Below are positions 17,757 through 28,633 of a DNA stretch of 33,379 nucleotides, one piece after another; position 1 is the first letter of the stretch, and each line of letters starts with the position of its first letter. The notes beneath the pieces were generated by a model. That model worked only from the letters and a program-made list of their open reading frames with translations. It was not told the origin of the DNA and made no database searches. Source of the DNA: Klebsiella pneumoniae (GTDB lineage Bacteria > Pseudomonadota > Gammaproteobacteria > Pseudomonadales > Pseudohongiellaceae); the NCBI GenBank assembly GCA_945869725.1, contig CAMBPO010000031.1, positions 1-33,379 on the forward strand. The letters run 5' to 3'. A program made the position numbers and the translations under genes.

Positions 17757-18581
17757 ATGCAGAAAGATTCAACGCAATTCAAAGAGAGACCGCTGCGACT
17801 GATACAGATCACGGATACTCATCTTTACCATGATCCGCGCGCGGTTCTGCTTGGTTTAAACACGCAGGAAAGTTTTGAAAAGATTGTGAATCTAATTGCC
17901 AGCAACCGCGGTTCACCCGATGTGGTGATCGGCACGGGCGATATCGCGCAAGATGCTTCGGTCGAATCCTACAGACGCTTTGCGACGATTGTTTCCCGGC
18001 TAGATGCGCCTTTTTATTGGGTACCGGGAAACCATGACAGCCGCAGCGTCATGCTGTCAATCGAAGAATATACGCATGCCTTTGATACGCAGCGGATTTT
18101 TGGTAACTGGCAGATTCTGATGCTCGACACCAGTTCGCCGGGCAATGTCCACGGTGTGTTGTCGGACCAGGAGCTTCAGCGTCTTCAGCACCAATTGACC
18201 AGCCTGCCGGCGGGTGTTGAACACACCATGCTTTGCCTGCATCACAACCCGGTGCCGGGCACCGCGAGCTGGATGAGCGACATTGGGTTAAAAAACGCGG
18301 ATGCGCTGCTGGCGATATTGGCGCAGCACGGTGCGTCGGTCAGGGCTGTTGTGTATGGGCACATACATCAGGCACTGGATTTTTATCACCAAGGGTTAAG
18401 ATTTTTCTGTACACCGTCAACGTGTATCCAATTCAAACCATATGTTGAAGAGTTTACGTTGGACATGCTGGCGCCGGCATACCGATGGTTTGATTTGTAC
18501 GCAAACGGCCGGCTGGAGACGGCTGTAGAGCGATTAAAGGACTACACCATCAAAGTCGACATGAACGCGGGCGGGTACTAA
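17757..18581 (+). CDS. cpdA: 3',5'-cyclic-AMP phosphodiesterase CpdA
   Basis: CpdA hydrolyses cAMP to AMP and so sets the level of CRP-cAMP signalling. It has 274 residues with the class III metallophosphoesterase pattern: DTHLYHD (Asp20, His22), GTGDIAQD (Asp62), GNHD (92-94 NHD), LHHNPV and YGHIHQ, which together bind the two metal ions. The gene starts 3 bases after yqiB with little Shine-Dalgarno sequence, so translational coupling is likely. parE follows after 48 bp. The yqiA esterase gene found between cpdA and parE in E. coli and Pseudomonas is not here. Confidence 0.95.
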   Translation: MQKDSTQFKERPLRLIQITDTHLYHDPRAVLLGLNTQESFEKIVNLIASNRGSPDVVIGTGDIAQDASVESYRRFATIVSRLDAPFYWVPGNHDSRSVMLSIEEYTHAFDTQRIFGNWQILMLDTSSPGNVHGVLSDQELQRLQHQLTSLPAGVEHTMLCLHHNPVPGTASWMSDIGLKNADALLAILAQHGASVRAVVYGHIHQALDFYHQGLRFFCTPSTCIQFKPYVEEFTLDMLAPAYRWFDLYANGRLETAVERLKDYTIKVDMNAGGY

Positions 18582-20552
<1,971 letters not shown>

Positions 20553-20712
20553 GCATCTGAAGATTATCGCCCACAGCAACAGCGATACCATTGCAAAAAC
20601 AAGCAGCAGAGTGTAAACCCTCTCTATGCCCATGTAGGGCAAACACCAAATGTTCTGCATCACGCATTTATTCTTTAAAAGCATCTTACACACAAGAACA
20701 AGGACAGAAACC

Positions 20713-21240
20713 ATGAAAATTCGAGTTACCTCGCTCGCTTTGCTTGCCCTGTTAAGTACTGCGTCAAATTTTGCTTTGGCTGCTGAGGCCGAAGTTCAGC
20801 CGCAACCGATTATGATCAACAACAATGGCATCGCTTTTTCACGTATGGAAGAAGGCCAGGTGATTGCCTATGACCCGGTGGCAGCGTTTGATTCCCACAC
20901 GGTGATGTTGGCTGATTGCGGTGCCCACAAAGCGGAGTTGCAAGGCGTTAGCTGGTGTTTTGCAAGTGCCGAAAATGCGCAGACTTTTATGGCAGCAACC
21001 ACGGAATCTGGTCAGAACAAATATGTTCCCTTTGGAGGTGGTCACTGCTCGTTGGGACTCGCCTTTAACAATCTGGTTGCACGGGGCGATCCCCGTACCG
21101 CTGTGCGCGTGGGTGACAGCCTGGTGCTTAATGGCAACTTTGACGTGCGTGCCCGATTCCTGTCGGCTACTGAGACAAACATGAGCAATGCACTGAAGAA
21201 TTTTGAAACAGGTATTGCGGAAGGCAAACTGATTGACTGA
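20713..21240 (+). CDS. Secreted YHS-domain protein
   Basis: This is a 175-residue exported protein. The signal peptide is clear (KIRVTSLALLALLSTASNFALAAEA, cleaved after ALA). The mature part shows the YHS pattern: VIAYDPVAAF, then GVSWCFASAENAQTF, YVPFGGGHCSLGLAFNN and a LVLNGNFDVRARF ending. YHS domains are small and often metal-linked (the Cys in GGHC is a candidate ligand), but the role of the periplasmic ones is not established. The ATG at 20713 is chosen because AAGGA lies 8 bases upstream and the signal peptide begins there. It is convergent with the SRPBCC gene across a strong hairpin. Confidence 0.82.
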   Translation: MKIRVTSLALLALLSTASNFALAAEAEVQPQPIMINNNGIAFSRMEEGQVIAYDPVAAFDSHTVMLADCGAHKAELQGVSWCFASAENAQTFMAATTESGQNKYVPFGGGHCSLGLAFNNLVARGDPRTAVRVGDSLVLNGNFDVRARFLSATETNMSNALKNFETGIAEGKLID

Positions 21241-21256
21241 CAACATGACAAAGCGC

Positions 21257-21296
21257 TGATGCCTGTGGTGCCGTTTTATGCGGACCGCAGGCATCA
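21257..21296. terminator. Bidirectional hairpin between convergent genes
   Basis: TGATGCCTG (21257-21265) pairs with CAGGCATCA (21288-21296). The stem continues inward with a T/G wobble, GGT/ACC and CCG/CGG around the loop TTTTATG, with one bulged G. There is no long T-tract on either side, so terminator function is likely but not certain. Confidence 0.6.
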
Positions 21297-21306
21297 CAAC
21301 AGCCGC

Positions 21307-21798
21307 TTACTTCTCGGCAATCTCTTTCATACTGGTCAGCGCGCGCTCAAATGTGGCGCGACGTCGGGTGACGTCAGCGTCTTTGGCGGCCTGGTCAGCC
21401 AGATTGGAAACATCCAGCATCAGCGTATAGATCAGTTTTGAGCTGTTGGCATCCACCGCTCTGGCTTCCATAAAACCGTGGTAAAGGTTATAGAACTGGC
21501 CTTCAACAGCCGGCTGTGTATAACCGTAAGACAGCGGAGTCTGCGCGACCAGCACCTCGGTGATGCGTCCGCTGGCCAGTACTCGGACAGTCCCAATGCC
21601 GCCTTCACCCGAAGTGATAGTACAGTCAATTCCCAGCCACTCGCTGATATCGCAATAATCGCCAACCGCCGCCCAAGTCTGTTCTGCAGAGCTGGCGACA
21701 TCAATTTCCATTTCGATGGTGACGTACTCCTGCGCCAGCGTATAGCTGGAGAGCAGGATGGCGGGTGCCGCGATTAGTGAAAGCAGAGCCTTCTTCAT
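21307..21798 (-). CDS. Secreted SRPBCC (polyketide cyclase/dehydrase-like) protein
   Basis: This is a 163-residue protein with a signal peptide (MKKALLSLIAAPAILLSSYTLAQ, cleaved after LAQ). It is followed by an SRPBCC (START-like) lipid or ligand-binding fold: VTIEMEIDVASSAEQTWAAV, GDYCDISEWLG, GTVRVLASGRITEVLV, LSYGYTQP and the final amphipathic helix TFERALTSMKEIAEK. The ATG at 21798 has AAGGAA at six bases; the longer open frame upstream is not protein-like. The ligand is unknown. Most SRPBCC proteins are cytosolic, so the export signal is a distinguishing feature. No partner gene is evident beside it. Confidence 0.8.
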   Translation of the reverse strand: MKKALLSLIAAPAILLSSYTLAQEYVTIEMEIDVASSAEQTWAAVGDYCDISEWLGIDCTITSGEGGIGTVRVLASGRITEVLVAQTPLSYGYTQPAVEGQFYNLYHGFMEARAVDANSSKLIYTLMLDVSNLADQAAKDADVTRRRATFERALTSMKEIAEK

Positions 21799-21961
21799 GA
21801 GAAATTCCTTATAGTTAGTGTGTAATTCCGGTTGATGGTTAGCCAAGAGTAGCTGAGGCAAGCAGCATCGGCAATGGCCATGAAAGCAGCACAACACTCG
21901 CTAGTGCCTTCTATACTCTAATGGCAGGTATGAGTAGTCTCTCTGTGATAGTAATTGCAAG

Positions 21962-22020
21962 ATGACTACTTGCAGTAGTCATGAGCGAGGATTAAAGTTG
22001 TGACTATCCTCAATGACTAT
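21962..22020 (+). promoter_or_regulatory. Array of TGACTA half-sites before the toxin-antitoxin pair (candidate operator)
   Basis: ATGACTAC-TTGCA-GTAGTCAT (21962-21982) is a perfect 8-bp inverted repeat with a 5-base spacer. Two direct copies of TGACTAT follow at 22001-22007 and 22014-22020, the last one ending 10 bases before the antitoxin ATG. Type II antitoxins of the Phd/YefM family repress their own promoter through such sites; this assignment is inference. Confidence 0.5.
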
Positions 22021-22030
22021 GGTATGAAAC

Positions 22031-22267
22031 ATGAACTCTGAACAAGTATCAAAATCCCAGTTTAAGGCGCGGGCATTGGAATATTTCAGGCAAGTTGAAG
22101 CATCAGGCGAAAAAGTTATCGTGACTGACAAAGGGCAACCCGTCATTGAGGTGCGGCGATATCAGCAGGATAATCGCTCACCGCTGGAACGCTTGAATGG
22201 CAGTGTGCTGGAGCTCAAGCGCCCGACAGATCCCATCGGTGATGATGATTGGGAGGCGGTAGATTGA
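22031..22267 (+). CDS. Phd/YefM-family antitoxin
   Basis: This is a 78-residue antitoxin. The N-terminal Phd/YefM DNA-binding and dimerisation fold is seen as VSKSQFKARALEYFRQVEAS, GEKVIVTDKGQPVIEVRRY. The C-terminal tail (LKRPTDPIGDDDWEAVD) is acidic and is the likely toxin-binding part. The toxin start codon overlaps its stop codon as TTGA. The antitoxin is expected to neutralise the PIN-domain toxin and to repress the operon through the TGACTA sites upstream. The confidence in the family is high; the target site is inferred. Confidence 0.9.
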   Translation: MNSEQVSKSQFKARALEYFRQVEASGEKVIVTDKGQPVIEVRRYQQDNRSPLERLNGSVLELKRPTDPIGDDDWEAVD

Positions 22268-22665
22268 TTGTACTGGATACACACGTATTACTGTGGTGGA
22301 TAGGAGGAGAAACGCAGCTTTCTGCCAGGGCGCGCTCAGCCATTTTTCAGGAGCACAACAGTGAACAAGGGCAGATTCTGATATCAGCCATCTCAGCTTG
22401 GGAAATTGCGATGCTGGTTGAAAAGGGGCGATTGACGCTCAGCATGAGTGTTGACGATTGGCTGGCGGAAGTGGCTGAGGTTGGGTCTGTCAGGTTTGTG
22501 CCAATTGACAACACAACGGCAATTCAGTCTACGAGATTACCGGGGGATTTCCATAAGGATCCGGCAGACAGAATGATTGTTGCTCTGGCGAGACATATCA
22601 ACGCACCACTGCTCACTTCAGATGAAAAAATCAGCGCGTACAAGCATGTCAAAACAATTTGGTAA
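22264..22665 (+). CDS. VapC-type PIN-domain toxin (ribonuclease)
   Basis: This is a PIN-domain RNase of 133 residues, the toxin of the pair. The acidic Mg-binding residues are all present: Asp5 (IVLDTH), Glu47 (SAWEIAML), Asp99/Asp102 (KDPADRMIVA) and Asp120 (LTSDEKI), so it looks active. The LLWWIGG segment after Asp5 marks the Phd-linked subgroup of PIN toxins. I chose TTG at 22264, overlapping the antitoxin stop, because GGAGG (22252-22256) lies 7 bases upstream; a TTG at 22249 would add five residues. The RNA target cannot be told from sequence. Confidence 0.9.
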   Translation: MIVLDTHVLLWWIGGETQLSARARSAIFQEHNSEQGQILISAISAWEIAMLVEKGRLTLSMSVDDWLAEVAEVGSVRFVPIDNTTAIQSTRLPGDFHKDPADRMIVALARHINAPLLTSDEKISAYKHVKTIW

Positions 22666-22722
22666 TAAGGTCAATGTGTTTCATAGACTCCGATTGTTGC
22701 TGCTGACAATTGCCTTACTTTT

Positions 22723-23484
22723 TCATTTAAGCTCCAGCACCACGGGGCAATGATCAGAACCAAAATATTCATTAAGAATTTCTGCTGACTTGATGCGCTG
22801 TTCCAGCGCTGTAGATGCCAGAAAATAATCCAGTCGCCAGCCGATATTTTTCTCGCGAGCACCGCCGCGCATACTCCACCAGCTGTATTTCACTGTGTCT
22901 GGATACAGATACCTGAAGGTGTCTATGAAACCCGCATTGAGCAAGCGATCCAGCCCGTCAATTTCGATTTGAGTATAACCCGCACTTTTATTGTAGTTTG
23001 CCTGCGGTCGTGCCAGATCAATCGGGCGATGACACACATTCAGGTCGCCACAAATCACCACCGGTTTTTTCTGCTCCATCTGCAGAATGTGTTTTTGAAA
23101 GGCGTGATCCCAGCGCTCGCGGTACCCAAGGCGCCGGAGCCCATCACCGGAATTGGGTGTGTACACCGTCACCAGGAAATAGTCGGCGAATTCAGCGGCA
23201 ATCACACGGCCTTCCTGGTCGTGCTCCTCGATGTCCATGCCGTATTGAATACCTAAAGGCTCAGTAAGGCAGAACATCGCAGTGCCGGAATAGCCCGGGC
23301 GCACCGCTGAGTGTGAGTAGATGTGATAACCCTGCAGTGCAGCAACTGCCTCCATGACCTGATGATCTTGCGCCTTTGTTTCCTGCACACAGAGCACATC
23401 GGGCTGCAGTTGTTGCAATGAGTTCAAAAAGTCTTTTTTGACAGCGGCACGGATGCCATTGAGGTTCCAAGAGATCAAACGCAT
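22723..23484 (-). CDS. xthA: Exodeoxyribonuclease III
   Basis: This is an AP endonuclease and 3'-exonuclease of base excision repair, 253 residues. Active-site residues are in place: Asn7 (SWNLNG), Glu35 (CVQETKA), Tyr108 (VYTPNSG), Asp147 and Asn149 (GDLNVCH), and Asp244/His245 (GSDHCPV). The sequence is nearer the Bacillus ExoA-like branch than E. coli XthA. It is convergent with the toxin gene and divergent from parC. AGGA lies about 10 bases before the ATG. Confidence 0.95.
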   Translation of the reverse strand: MRLISWNLNGIRAAVKKDFLNSLQQLQPDVLCVQETKAQDHQVMEAVAALQGYHIYSHSAVRPGYSGTAMFCLTEPLGIQYGMDIEEHDQEGRVIAAEFADYFLVTVYTPNSGDGLRRLGYRERWDHAFQKHILQMEQKKPVVICGDLNVCHRPIDLARPQANYNKSAGYTQIEIDGLDRLLNAGFIDTFRYLYPDTVKYSWWSMRGGAREKNIGWRLDYFLASTALEQRIKSAEILNEYFGSDHCPVVLELK

Positions 23485-23611
23485 GCAGAGAGTCCTGTTT
23501 TGGTAAAAGTCGGCGCATTTTGTTGGCGTGGGAATATTACCTCAACTTGACTGGGCACAGTTGCCTTGGATCGGTGATCAGCCCACACACTACAGCTGCA
23601 CAAGCACAATG

Positions 23612-23620
23612 TGCTATAAA
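23612..23620 (+). promoter_or_regulatory. Candidate extended -10 promoter for parC
   Basis: TGCTATAAA gives the extended -10 form TGn followed by TATAAA (23615-23620). No good -35 is seen at the expected distance, as is allowed for extended -10 promoters. The parC ATG is 35 bp downstream. Confidence 0.35.
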
Positions 23621-23654
23621 AGCGCATCATCACGAATGGACATATACCCGCACC

Positions 23655-25907
23655 ATGACCATGAATATCACCATCAATGAGGATGGCGTCGAACAGATTG
23701 CCCTGAGCAGTTATACGCGCCAGGCCTACCTGAATTACTCCATGTACGTCATCAATGACCGCGCGCTGCCGCATATCGGCGACGGCCTTAAGCCGGTACA
23801 GCGCCGCATTGTGTACGCCATGTCTGAGCTGGGATTAAAAGCCTCAGCCAAATTCAAGAAGTCAGCCCGTACCATCGGTGACGTGATTGGTAAGTTCCAC
23901 CCGCATGGTGATTCAGCCTGCTACGAAGCCATGGTGCTGATGGCGCAGCCCTTCAGTTACCGTTATCCGTTGGTGGATGGACAAGGTAACTGGGGGTCGC
24001 CGGATGATCCCAAGTCATTTGCCGCCATGCGTTACACCGAATCTCGTCTGCAGAAATATGCAGACCTGCTGCTGTCTGAGCTCGGGCAAGGCACCGTGGA
24101 CTGGAAACCCAACTTTGACGGCACCCTGGATGAGCCAATATTGCTGCCGGCGCGGGTGCCCAATGTGTTGCTCAACGGTGGCAGTGGTATTGCCGTGGGT
24201 ATGGCCACCGATATTCCGCCGCACAATATGCGTGAAGTGGTCAGTGCCTGTATCCATTTGCTGGACAGCCCAAAGGCAACACTGGCTGATTTGATGCTGC
24301 ATGTGAAAGGCCCGGATTTTCCGACCGATGCCGAGATTATTACACCGGCAGCAGAGCTGCGTACGCTGTACGAAACTGGTCGTGGTTCCGTGCGCGCCCG
24401 CGCGGTCTATAAAGTTGAAGACGGCGATGTGGTGATTACCGGCTTGCCGTATCAAGTGTCCGGCGCCAAGGTGCTGGAGCAGATTGCTGCACAGATGCAA
24501 AAGAAAAAATTGCCGATGGTGGTGGATCTGCGCGATGAGTCTGATCACGAAAATCCAACCCGGATTGTGATTGTGCCGCGCTCCAACCGCATCGATGCCG
24601 AAGAGTTGATGCTGCATTTGTTTGCCACCACCGATCTGGAAAAAACCTATCGGGTGAACTTCAACATGATTGGCACCAATGGCCGTCCGCAGGTTAAAGA
24701 TCTGCGCAGCCTGTTGGTTGAGTGGCTGGCGTTTCGCACTGAAACGGTACGCAAACGTCTGCAGTACCGTTTGCAGAAAGTGCTGGACAGATTGCACATC
24801 CTCGAAGGTTTGTTGATTGCATTTCTGAATATCGACGAAGTGATCCACATCATCCGCACAGAAGACAAACCCAAGCCGGTATTGATGGCGCGTTTTGCGC
24901 TCAGTGATATTCAGGCCGAAGCCATTCTGGAATTAAAACTGCGTCATTTAGCCAAACTCGAAGAGATGAATATTCGTGCCGAGCAGGATGAATTGGCTAA
25001 AGAGCGTGAGACGTTGGAAGGTCTGCTGGGCTCCGAAAAAAAGCTACAGAATCTGATCAAAAAAGAACTGACCGACGATGCTGAAAAGTACGGTGACGAC
25101 CGGAGATCGCCGCTAATTCAACGCAGCGAAGCATCTGCTTTCAGTGAGGTCGAACTGATGTCAACGGAGCCGGTGACCGTTGTGTTGTCCAAAGCTGGTT
25201 GGGTGCGCGCTGCCAAAGGCCATGACGTGGATCCAGGCAGTTTGCAATACAAATCCGGCGACGAATTCAAACTTGCGGTCAAAGGCAAGAGCAATCAGAA
25301 CGCGGTATTTCTGGATTCCACCGGTCGTACCTACAGTCTCGCAGCGCATACCTTGCCATCGGCGCGGGGGCAAGGTGAGCCGCTGACCGGTCGACTGACA
25401 CCACCGTCAGGTGCCACGTTTGAAGCAGTAATCATGGCCGATGACAAACAAATTTTGTTGATGGCCAGTGACGCCGGTTACGGTTTTGTCACCAGCGTGG
25501 CTGACTTACAGGCAAAAAATAAAGCCGGTAAAGCCGTGCTGAGTTTGCCAAAAGGCGCAAAAGTCATGCAGCCGATACTGGTGCAGTCACCGGAGACGGA
25601 CGTGCTGGTAGCAGTGACCAATGAAGGACGCATGTTGTGCTTCCCGGTCGCAGAGCTGCCAGTGTTGCCACGTGGCAAAGGTAATAAAATTGTAGGCATT
25701 CCATCGGGCAGGGTGATGGACAGAATCGAGTTTGTGGTGTCGATGGCGGTGATTTCTGCGGGTGCATCACTGACGGTGTACGCAGGCAAGCGCCATGTCA
25801 CACTCAAGGCATCAGATCTGGCGCACTATACGGGTGAGCGCGGCCGTCGTGGCAACAAACTCCCGCGTGGTTTCCAGAATGTCGACAAAATAGAGCTGGC
25901 TGAATAA
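23655..25907 (+). CDS. parC: DNA topoisomerase IV subunit A
   Basis: ParC is the DNA cleavage and rejoining subunit of topoisomerase IV. It has 750 residues from the ATG at 23655, against 752 in E. coli. The catalytic tyrosine is Tyr127 ([10 protein letters not shown]). The quinolone-determining segment [13 protein letters not shown] carries Ser87 and Glu91, the wild-type residues equivalent to E. coli Ser80 and Glu84, so no classical ParC quinolone resistance is present. The C-terminal beta-pinwheel ends [16 protein letters not shown], without the GyrA-box sequence. I preferred the internal ATG since upstream residues do not match the family. It is convergent with the fimX-like gene. Confidence 0.97.
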   Translation: MTMNITINEDGVEQIALSSYTRQAYLNYSMYVINDRALPHIGDGLKPVQRRIVYAMSELGLKASAKFKKSARTIGDVIGKFHPHGDSACYEAMVLMAQPFSYRYPLVDGQGNWGSPDDPKSFAAMRYTESRLQKYADLLLSELGQGTVDWKPNFDGTLDEPILLPARVPNVLLNGGSGIAVGMATDIPPHNMREVVSACIHLLDSPKATLADLMLHVKGPDFPTDAEIITPAAELRTLYETGRGSVRARAVYKVEDGDVVITGLPYQVSGAKVLEQIAAQMQKKKLPMVVDLRDESDHENPTRIVIVPRSNRIDAEELMLHLFATTDLEKTYRVNFNMIGTNGRPQVKDLRSLLVEWLAFRTETVRKRLQYRLQKVLDRLHILEGLLIAFLNIDEVIHIIRTEDKPKPVLMARFALSDIQAEAILELKLRHLAKLEEMNIRAEQDELAKERETLEGLLGSEKKLQNLIKKELTDDAEKYGDDRRSPLIQRSEASAFSEVELMSTEPVTVVLSKAGWVRAAKGHDVDPGSLQYKSGDEFKLAVKGKSNQNAVFLDSTGRTYSLAAHTLPSARGQGEPLTGRLTPPSGATFEAVIMADDKQILLMASDAGYGFVTSVADLQAKNKAGKAVLSLPKGAKVMQPILVQSPETDVLVAVTNEGRMLCFPVAELPVLPRGKGNKIVGIPSGRVMDRIEFVVSMAVISAGASLTVYAGKRHVTLKASDLAHYTGERGRRGNKLPRGFQNVDKIELAE

Positions 25908-25933
25908 GCTGGCCGGCCGACAAAAAGGGTTTG

Positions 25934-25963
25934 GACAACAAGAGCTCAGACAACAAGAGCTCA
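25934..25963. repeat. 15-bp tandem repeat, two copies
   Basis: GACAACAAGAGCTCA occurs at 25934-25948 and again at 25949-25963, directly adjoining. The second copy contains the stop codon of the fimX-like gene (TCA at 25961-25963 is TGA on the minus strand). Confidence 0.85.
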
Positions 25964-25989
25964 GTCAACAGGCAGTTGGCTGAGCTCTT
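25955..25989. terminator. Strong hairpin spanning the fimX-like stop codon, between convergent genes
   Basis: AAGAGCTCAG (25955-25964) pairs perfectly with CTGAGCTCTT (25980-25989). The stem continues by a T/G wobble and CAAC/GTTG to a 5-base loop AGGCA, about 15 pairs in all. The first tandem-repeat copy could replace the left arm. It may end transcription of parC and of the fimX-like gene; there is no clean T-tract. Confidence 0.5.
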
Positions 25990-28027
25990 CTTCATTAAAC
26001 ACGCCAAAATCCATGCGATCAGCCGCTTGCTGCAGGCAGTTGCCCTGCACAAAGTTCACCTTGGCCTGCCACAACATTGGCAGCAGCTTTATGTCCTCAA
26101 TCATCGGCGCAATCACGCTGATGCCTTGGCCATGCAGAGCACCGACGACTTCATGCAGTCGCTCGCGCTGGCGTGTATCTACATCGATGTTCTGTAACAG
26201 AGACCGATCCAGTTTCACAAACTCCGCTTGTACTTCACACGGTATACGGAAGGGATCAGGGCTGCAGCCAACATGTGTCAGCGACAGTTCAAAGCCGAGC
26301 GCACGAAGCTGGGCACAAAACGCACGAGCCTGTTCTGGAGCACTCAGAAAGTCAGCTTCGCTGACCTGCAGAATAATCTGCCGCGGATTCTGATGTTGGC
26401 GTTGCAGCTCCGCAGTCAGCCAGGCCAGCAGCGTCTGCGACAACAACGAATTCGCCGTCAGATTAATGGTCAGGCGCAAGCGTTCATTAGCCTGATGGCG
26501 AATGGAGCGCATGGCGTGAGTCAGCACGTACCTGTCAAGGCGTTCGCCCAGACCATGCTGATTGGCGGCATCCAGAAACTCAGCGGGATACACCAGTCGG
26601 TCAGCCATGGGAACCCTCACCCGCACTTCAAAGTACTCACGGGCGTCTGCCTTGAGGCATACAGTCGGTTGATAGACCAGCAACAGATTTTCATCCTGCA
26701 GCGACTGGCGCAACAGTTCCAGCATAGCGCTGCTCTGACTCAGACCCTCTTTCCTGCTTAACTGATGCCGACGAATCGCCTGATGCTGGCGGGCGCGGAT
26801 CAGCAGGGTATCGGCGTCAGTGGCTTCATGGGTAATCATGGCAGCGCCGACGCTGAACTGTATGCTTGAGCTGGTGGGCACCAGCGTTAATTGTGTACTG
26901 CCCAGTCCATCCAGTGTGTGCATCAGGGCCTGACAATTCTCGGTATCTGCGTCGGGCATCAGCACCACAAAATCACCACAGTCCAGGCGTCCCAGCACGG
27001 ATTGCAAGGGGCATCGCGAGGCGAGCACGCTGGCAATATCACGCAGAAACAGAGGCATGTCCGTTTTGCCAAGAGCCACGGCAATCTCGGGTAACTGGCT
27101 AGAACTCAGGATCAGCAGCGCGCTGAAACGGCTCTGATAAACAGCACTGCTGATGGCCTGATTAATGGAACGTAGCAGGTGTTCCTCATTTAGTAGTCCC
27201 GTCTGCAGATCGTGGCTGGCCGCGTCGTGCACCGCTTTGGATAAGGCGGCATTGCCATGGGCGTTCTGCACGGTCAGCTGCAGGCTCTGCTCGCCATTGA
27301 TGCTGACGCAGGCGCTGTCCAGCGTTGCCAGAATTTCCTGACCATCGCGGCGGATGGCGGTGAACTCGCAGCGCTGGTGGCCGACCCTGAACGGACCGCG
27401 TATAAACGCTCGTACGTTCTCGACATCGTTTTCAGCGACCATATCCAGAAACGACACAGTGTGTGTTTCCCTCACCGCGGCAAACCCGAAGAAACGTAAC
27501 CATGCGGGATTGGCAAATTGATGAAAACCATCCTGCAGGCAGGCAATGGCATCACGGGTATTCTCCATAAAGGCCTGCAAACGCTGATTGAGTTCGCGCA
27601 CTGTGCTGGCGGAGCGCCTGTGCTCACGGCGTTGCTGAAGTTGCTCGAGTTCACGGCGAACCTGATAGACAAACTGGACTTGACCTGCTGCCGACTCCAG
27701 TTGTGCCTCAGGCAGTAGCCCGGCGGCACCCAGACTCAGCATCGGCAGCCAGCGTGCGGGTGTTTTGCAGATCAGCAGGCAGGGGATGTCGCGCCGTGAG
27801 CTTTGTAACTGACGCAACAGCGCTTCGCAGCGCTGCCCAAGGGGATCAGCCAGCAACAAAATCAGGTCGTGGCTTTCACCACCCGGGACATCATCAGGCA
27901 ATTGTTTGCCATCAAACTCTCTCGGGTTGCACGCTATGCCCGCACGTCGCAACAGTGAAATCAGGTTTGCTTCGAGCCCCTGTGTGCCATGGTTGATCAG
28001 AATGTTGTGTACGGCGTTTGTATTCAT
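25961..28027 (-). CDS. fimX: FimX-like protein with degenerate GGDEF and EAL domains
   Basis: This is a 688-residue cytosolic protein resembling Pseudomonas FimX (about 691 residues), the c-di-GMP-binding regulator of type IV pilus assembly and twitching. It reads as an N-terminal receiver-like region (1-120, no obvious phospho-site), a PAS domain (about 150-265), a GGDEF domain and an EAL domain. Both enzymatic signatures are lost: GGDEF is CGDF (350-353), EAL is EVR (467-469), and the catalytic DDFG is THVG (584-587). Lys605 and Gln661 remain. Catalysis is therefore unlikely, ligand binding possible. Synteny next to parC, as in Pseudomonas, and pilT nearby support the name. The ATG at 28027 has a weak Shine-Dalgarno sequence; a GTG at 28078 is an alternative. 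Confidence 0.78.
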   Translation of the reverse strand: MNTNAVHNILINHGTQGLEANLISLLRRAGIACNPREFDGKQLPDDVPGGESHDLILLLADPLGQRCEALLRQLQSSRRDIPCLLICKTPARWLPMLSLGAAGLLPEAQLESAAGQVQFVYQVRRELEQLQQRREHRRSASTVRELNQRLQAFMENTRDAIACLQDGFHQFANPAWLRFFGFAAVRETHTVSFLDMVAENDVENVRAFIRGPFRVGHQRCEFTAIRRDGQEILATLDSACVSINGEQSLQLTVQNAHGNAALSKAVHDAASHDLQTGLLNEEHLLRSINQAISSAVYQSRFSALLILSSSQLPEIAVALGKTDMPLFLRDIASVLASRCPLQSVLGRLDCGDFVVLMPDADTENCQALMHTLDGLGSTQLTLVPTSSSIQFSVGAAMITHEATDADTLLIRARQHQAIRRHQLSRKEGLSQSSAMLELLRQSLQDENLLLVYQPTVCLKADAREYFEVRVRVPMADRLVYPAEFLDAANQHGLGERLDRYVLTHAMRSIRHQANERLRLTINLTANSLLSQTLLAWLTAELQRQHQNPRQIILQVSEADFLSAPEQARAFCAQLRALGFELSLTHVGCSPDPFRIPCEVQAEFVKLDRSLLQNIDVDTRQRERLHEVVGALHGQGISVIAPMIEDIKLLPMLWQAKVNFVQGNCLQQAADRMDFGVFNEEELSQLPVD

Positions 28028-28176
28028 ATCGGTATGGTAGCGGCTGAATGGTTGCCGCGCTGGATTTATCCTGTCCACAACAAGACTTTGACGGTATCCT
28101 TAGCTCATCGGCTGATTTTCAGATTGATAAAGTAAATCTTGTGCCGGAACCGTTCAATTAATATCAGAGTCAGGTT

Positions 28177-28554
28177 ATGCCAACACCAACAGGCCCTGCG
28201 CAACAGCCTCCCGAAGACCCGGAAAGTGAAATCCGGCGGGTATCATTGTCAGACGAGGTGCTGGCAGTATTGAAGCAGATCAAGCGAGCCCGCAGCCAAT
28301 TGCTGGTCTGTTTCATGACGCTTCCGCTGTATGTCATGGCAGTGGCTGCTTTGGTGGGAAGTGGTCAGGATATCAGTGTGTTGATGCTGGCCTACATGGC
28401 CTTGTACGCCGTGTTCGGCATGAACCTTTCAGTGAAGCGCTGTCCTCGTTGTCAACAACAGTTTTTTGTGAAACATTACTTTCTTAATCCGTTTCCACGC
28501 AAATGTGCGCACTGCGGATTGCACTGTCATCATGTCGGTGGCACTGCCATGTAG
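28177..28554 (+). CDS. Small membrane protein with C-terminal zinc ribbon
   Basis: I do not recognise a named family. The 125-residue protein has a polar, proline-rich N-terminus, a likely cytosolic helix (LSDEVLAVLKQIKRARSQ), and two hydrophobic membrane segments (LLVCFMTLPLYVMAVAALVG and VLMLAYMALYAVFGMNL). A zinc-ribbon-like tail follows with CPRC and CAHC pairs (RCPRCQQQFF, KCAHCGLHC). A probable inner membrane protein with a metal-binding cytosolic end is what can be said. It is divergent from the fimX-like gene, and the VOC gene follows 79 bp downstream on the same strand. Confidence 0.75.
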   Translation: MPTPTGPAQQPPEDPESEIRRVSLSDEVLAVLKQIKRARSQLLVCFMTLPLYVMAVAALVGSGQDISVLMLAYMALYAVFGMNLSVKRCPRCQQQFFVKHYFLNPFPRKCAHCGLHCHHVGGTAM

Positions 28555-28633
28555 TATTTTTATGCATCAAACGAATTGATGTTTGGAATACCAGCACCTG
28601 AAGGTGCGCTCAATTAAACAACGGGGAAAAACC

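Noticed and set aside
22031..22665. Genomic island or prophage around the toxin-antitoxin pair
   Set aside because: No integrase, tRNA or direct-repeat attachment site flanks it; the neighbours are housekeeping genes.
22666..22722. Terminator between the VapC-type gene and xthA
   Set aside because: TAAGG-CAAT and ATTGCCTTA followed by CTTTTT could pair, but the loop is over 30 bases with a bulge and an alternative pairing competes; too weak to list.
24015..24848. Long open frame (277 codons) antisense to parC
   Set aside because: It lies wholly inside parC, has no ribosome binding site, and its product is Gln/His-rich in the way reverse-complement shadows of GC-rich genes are.
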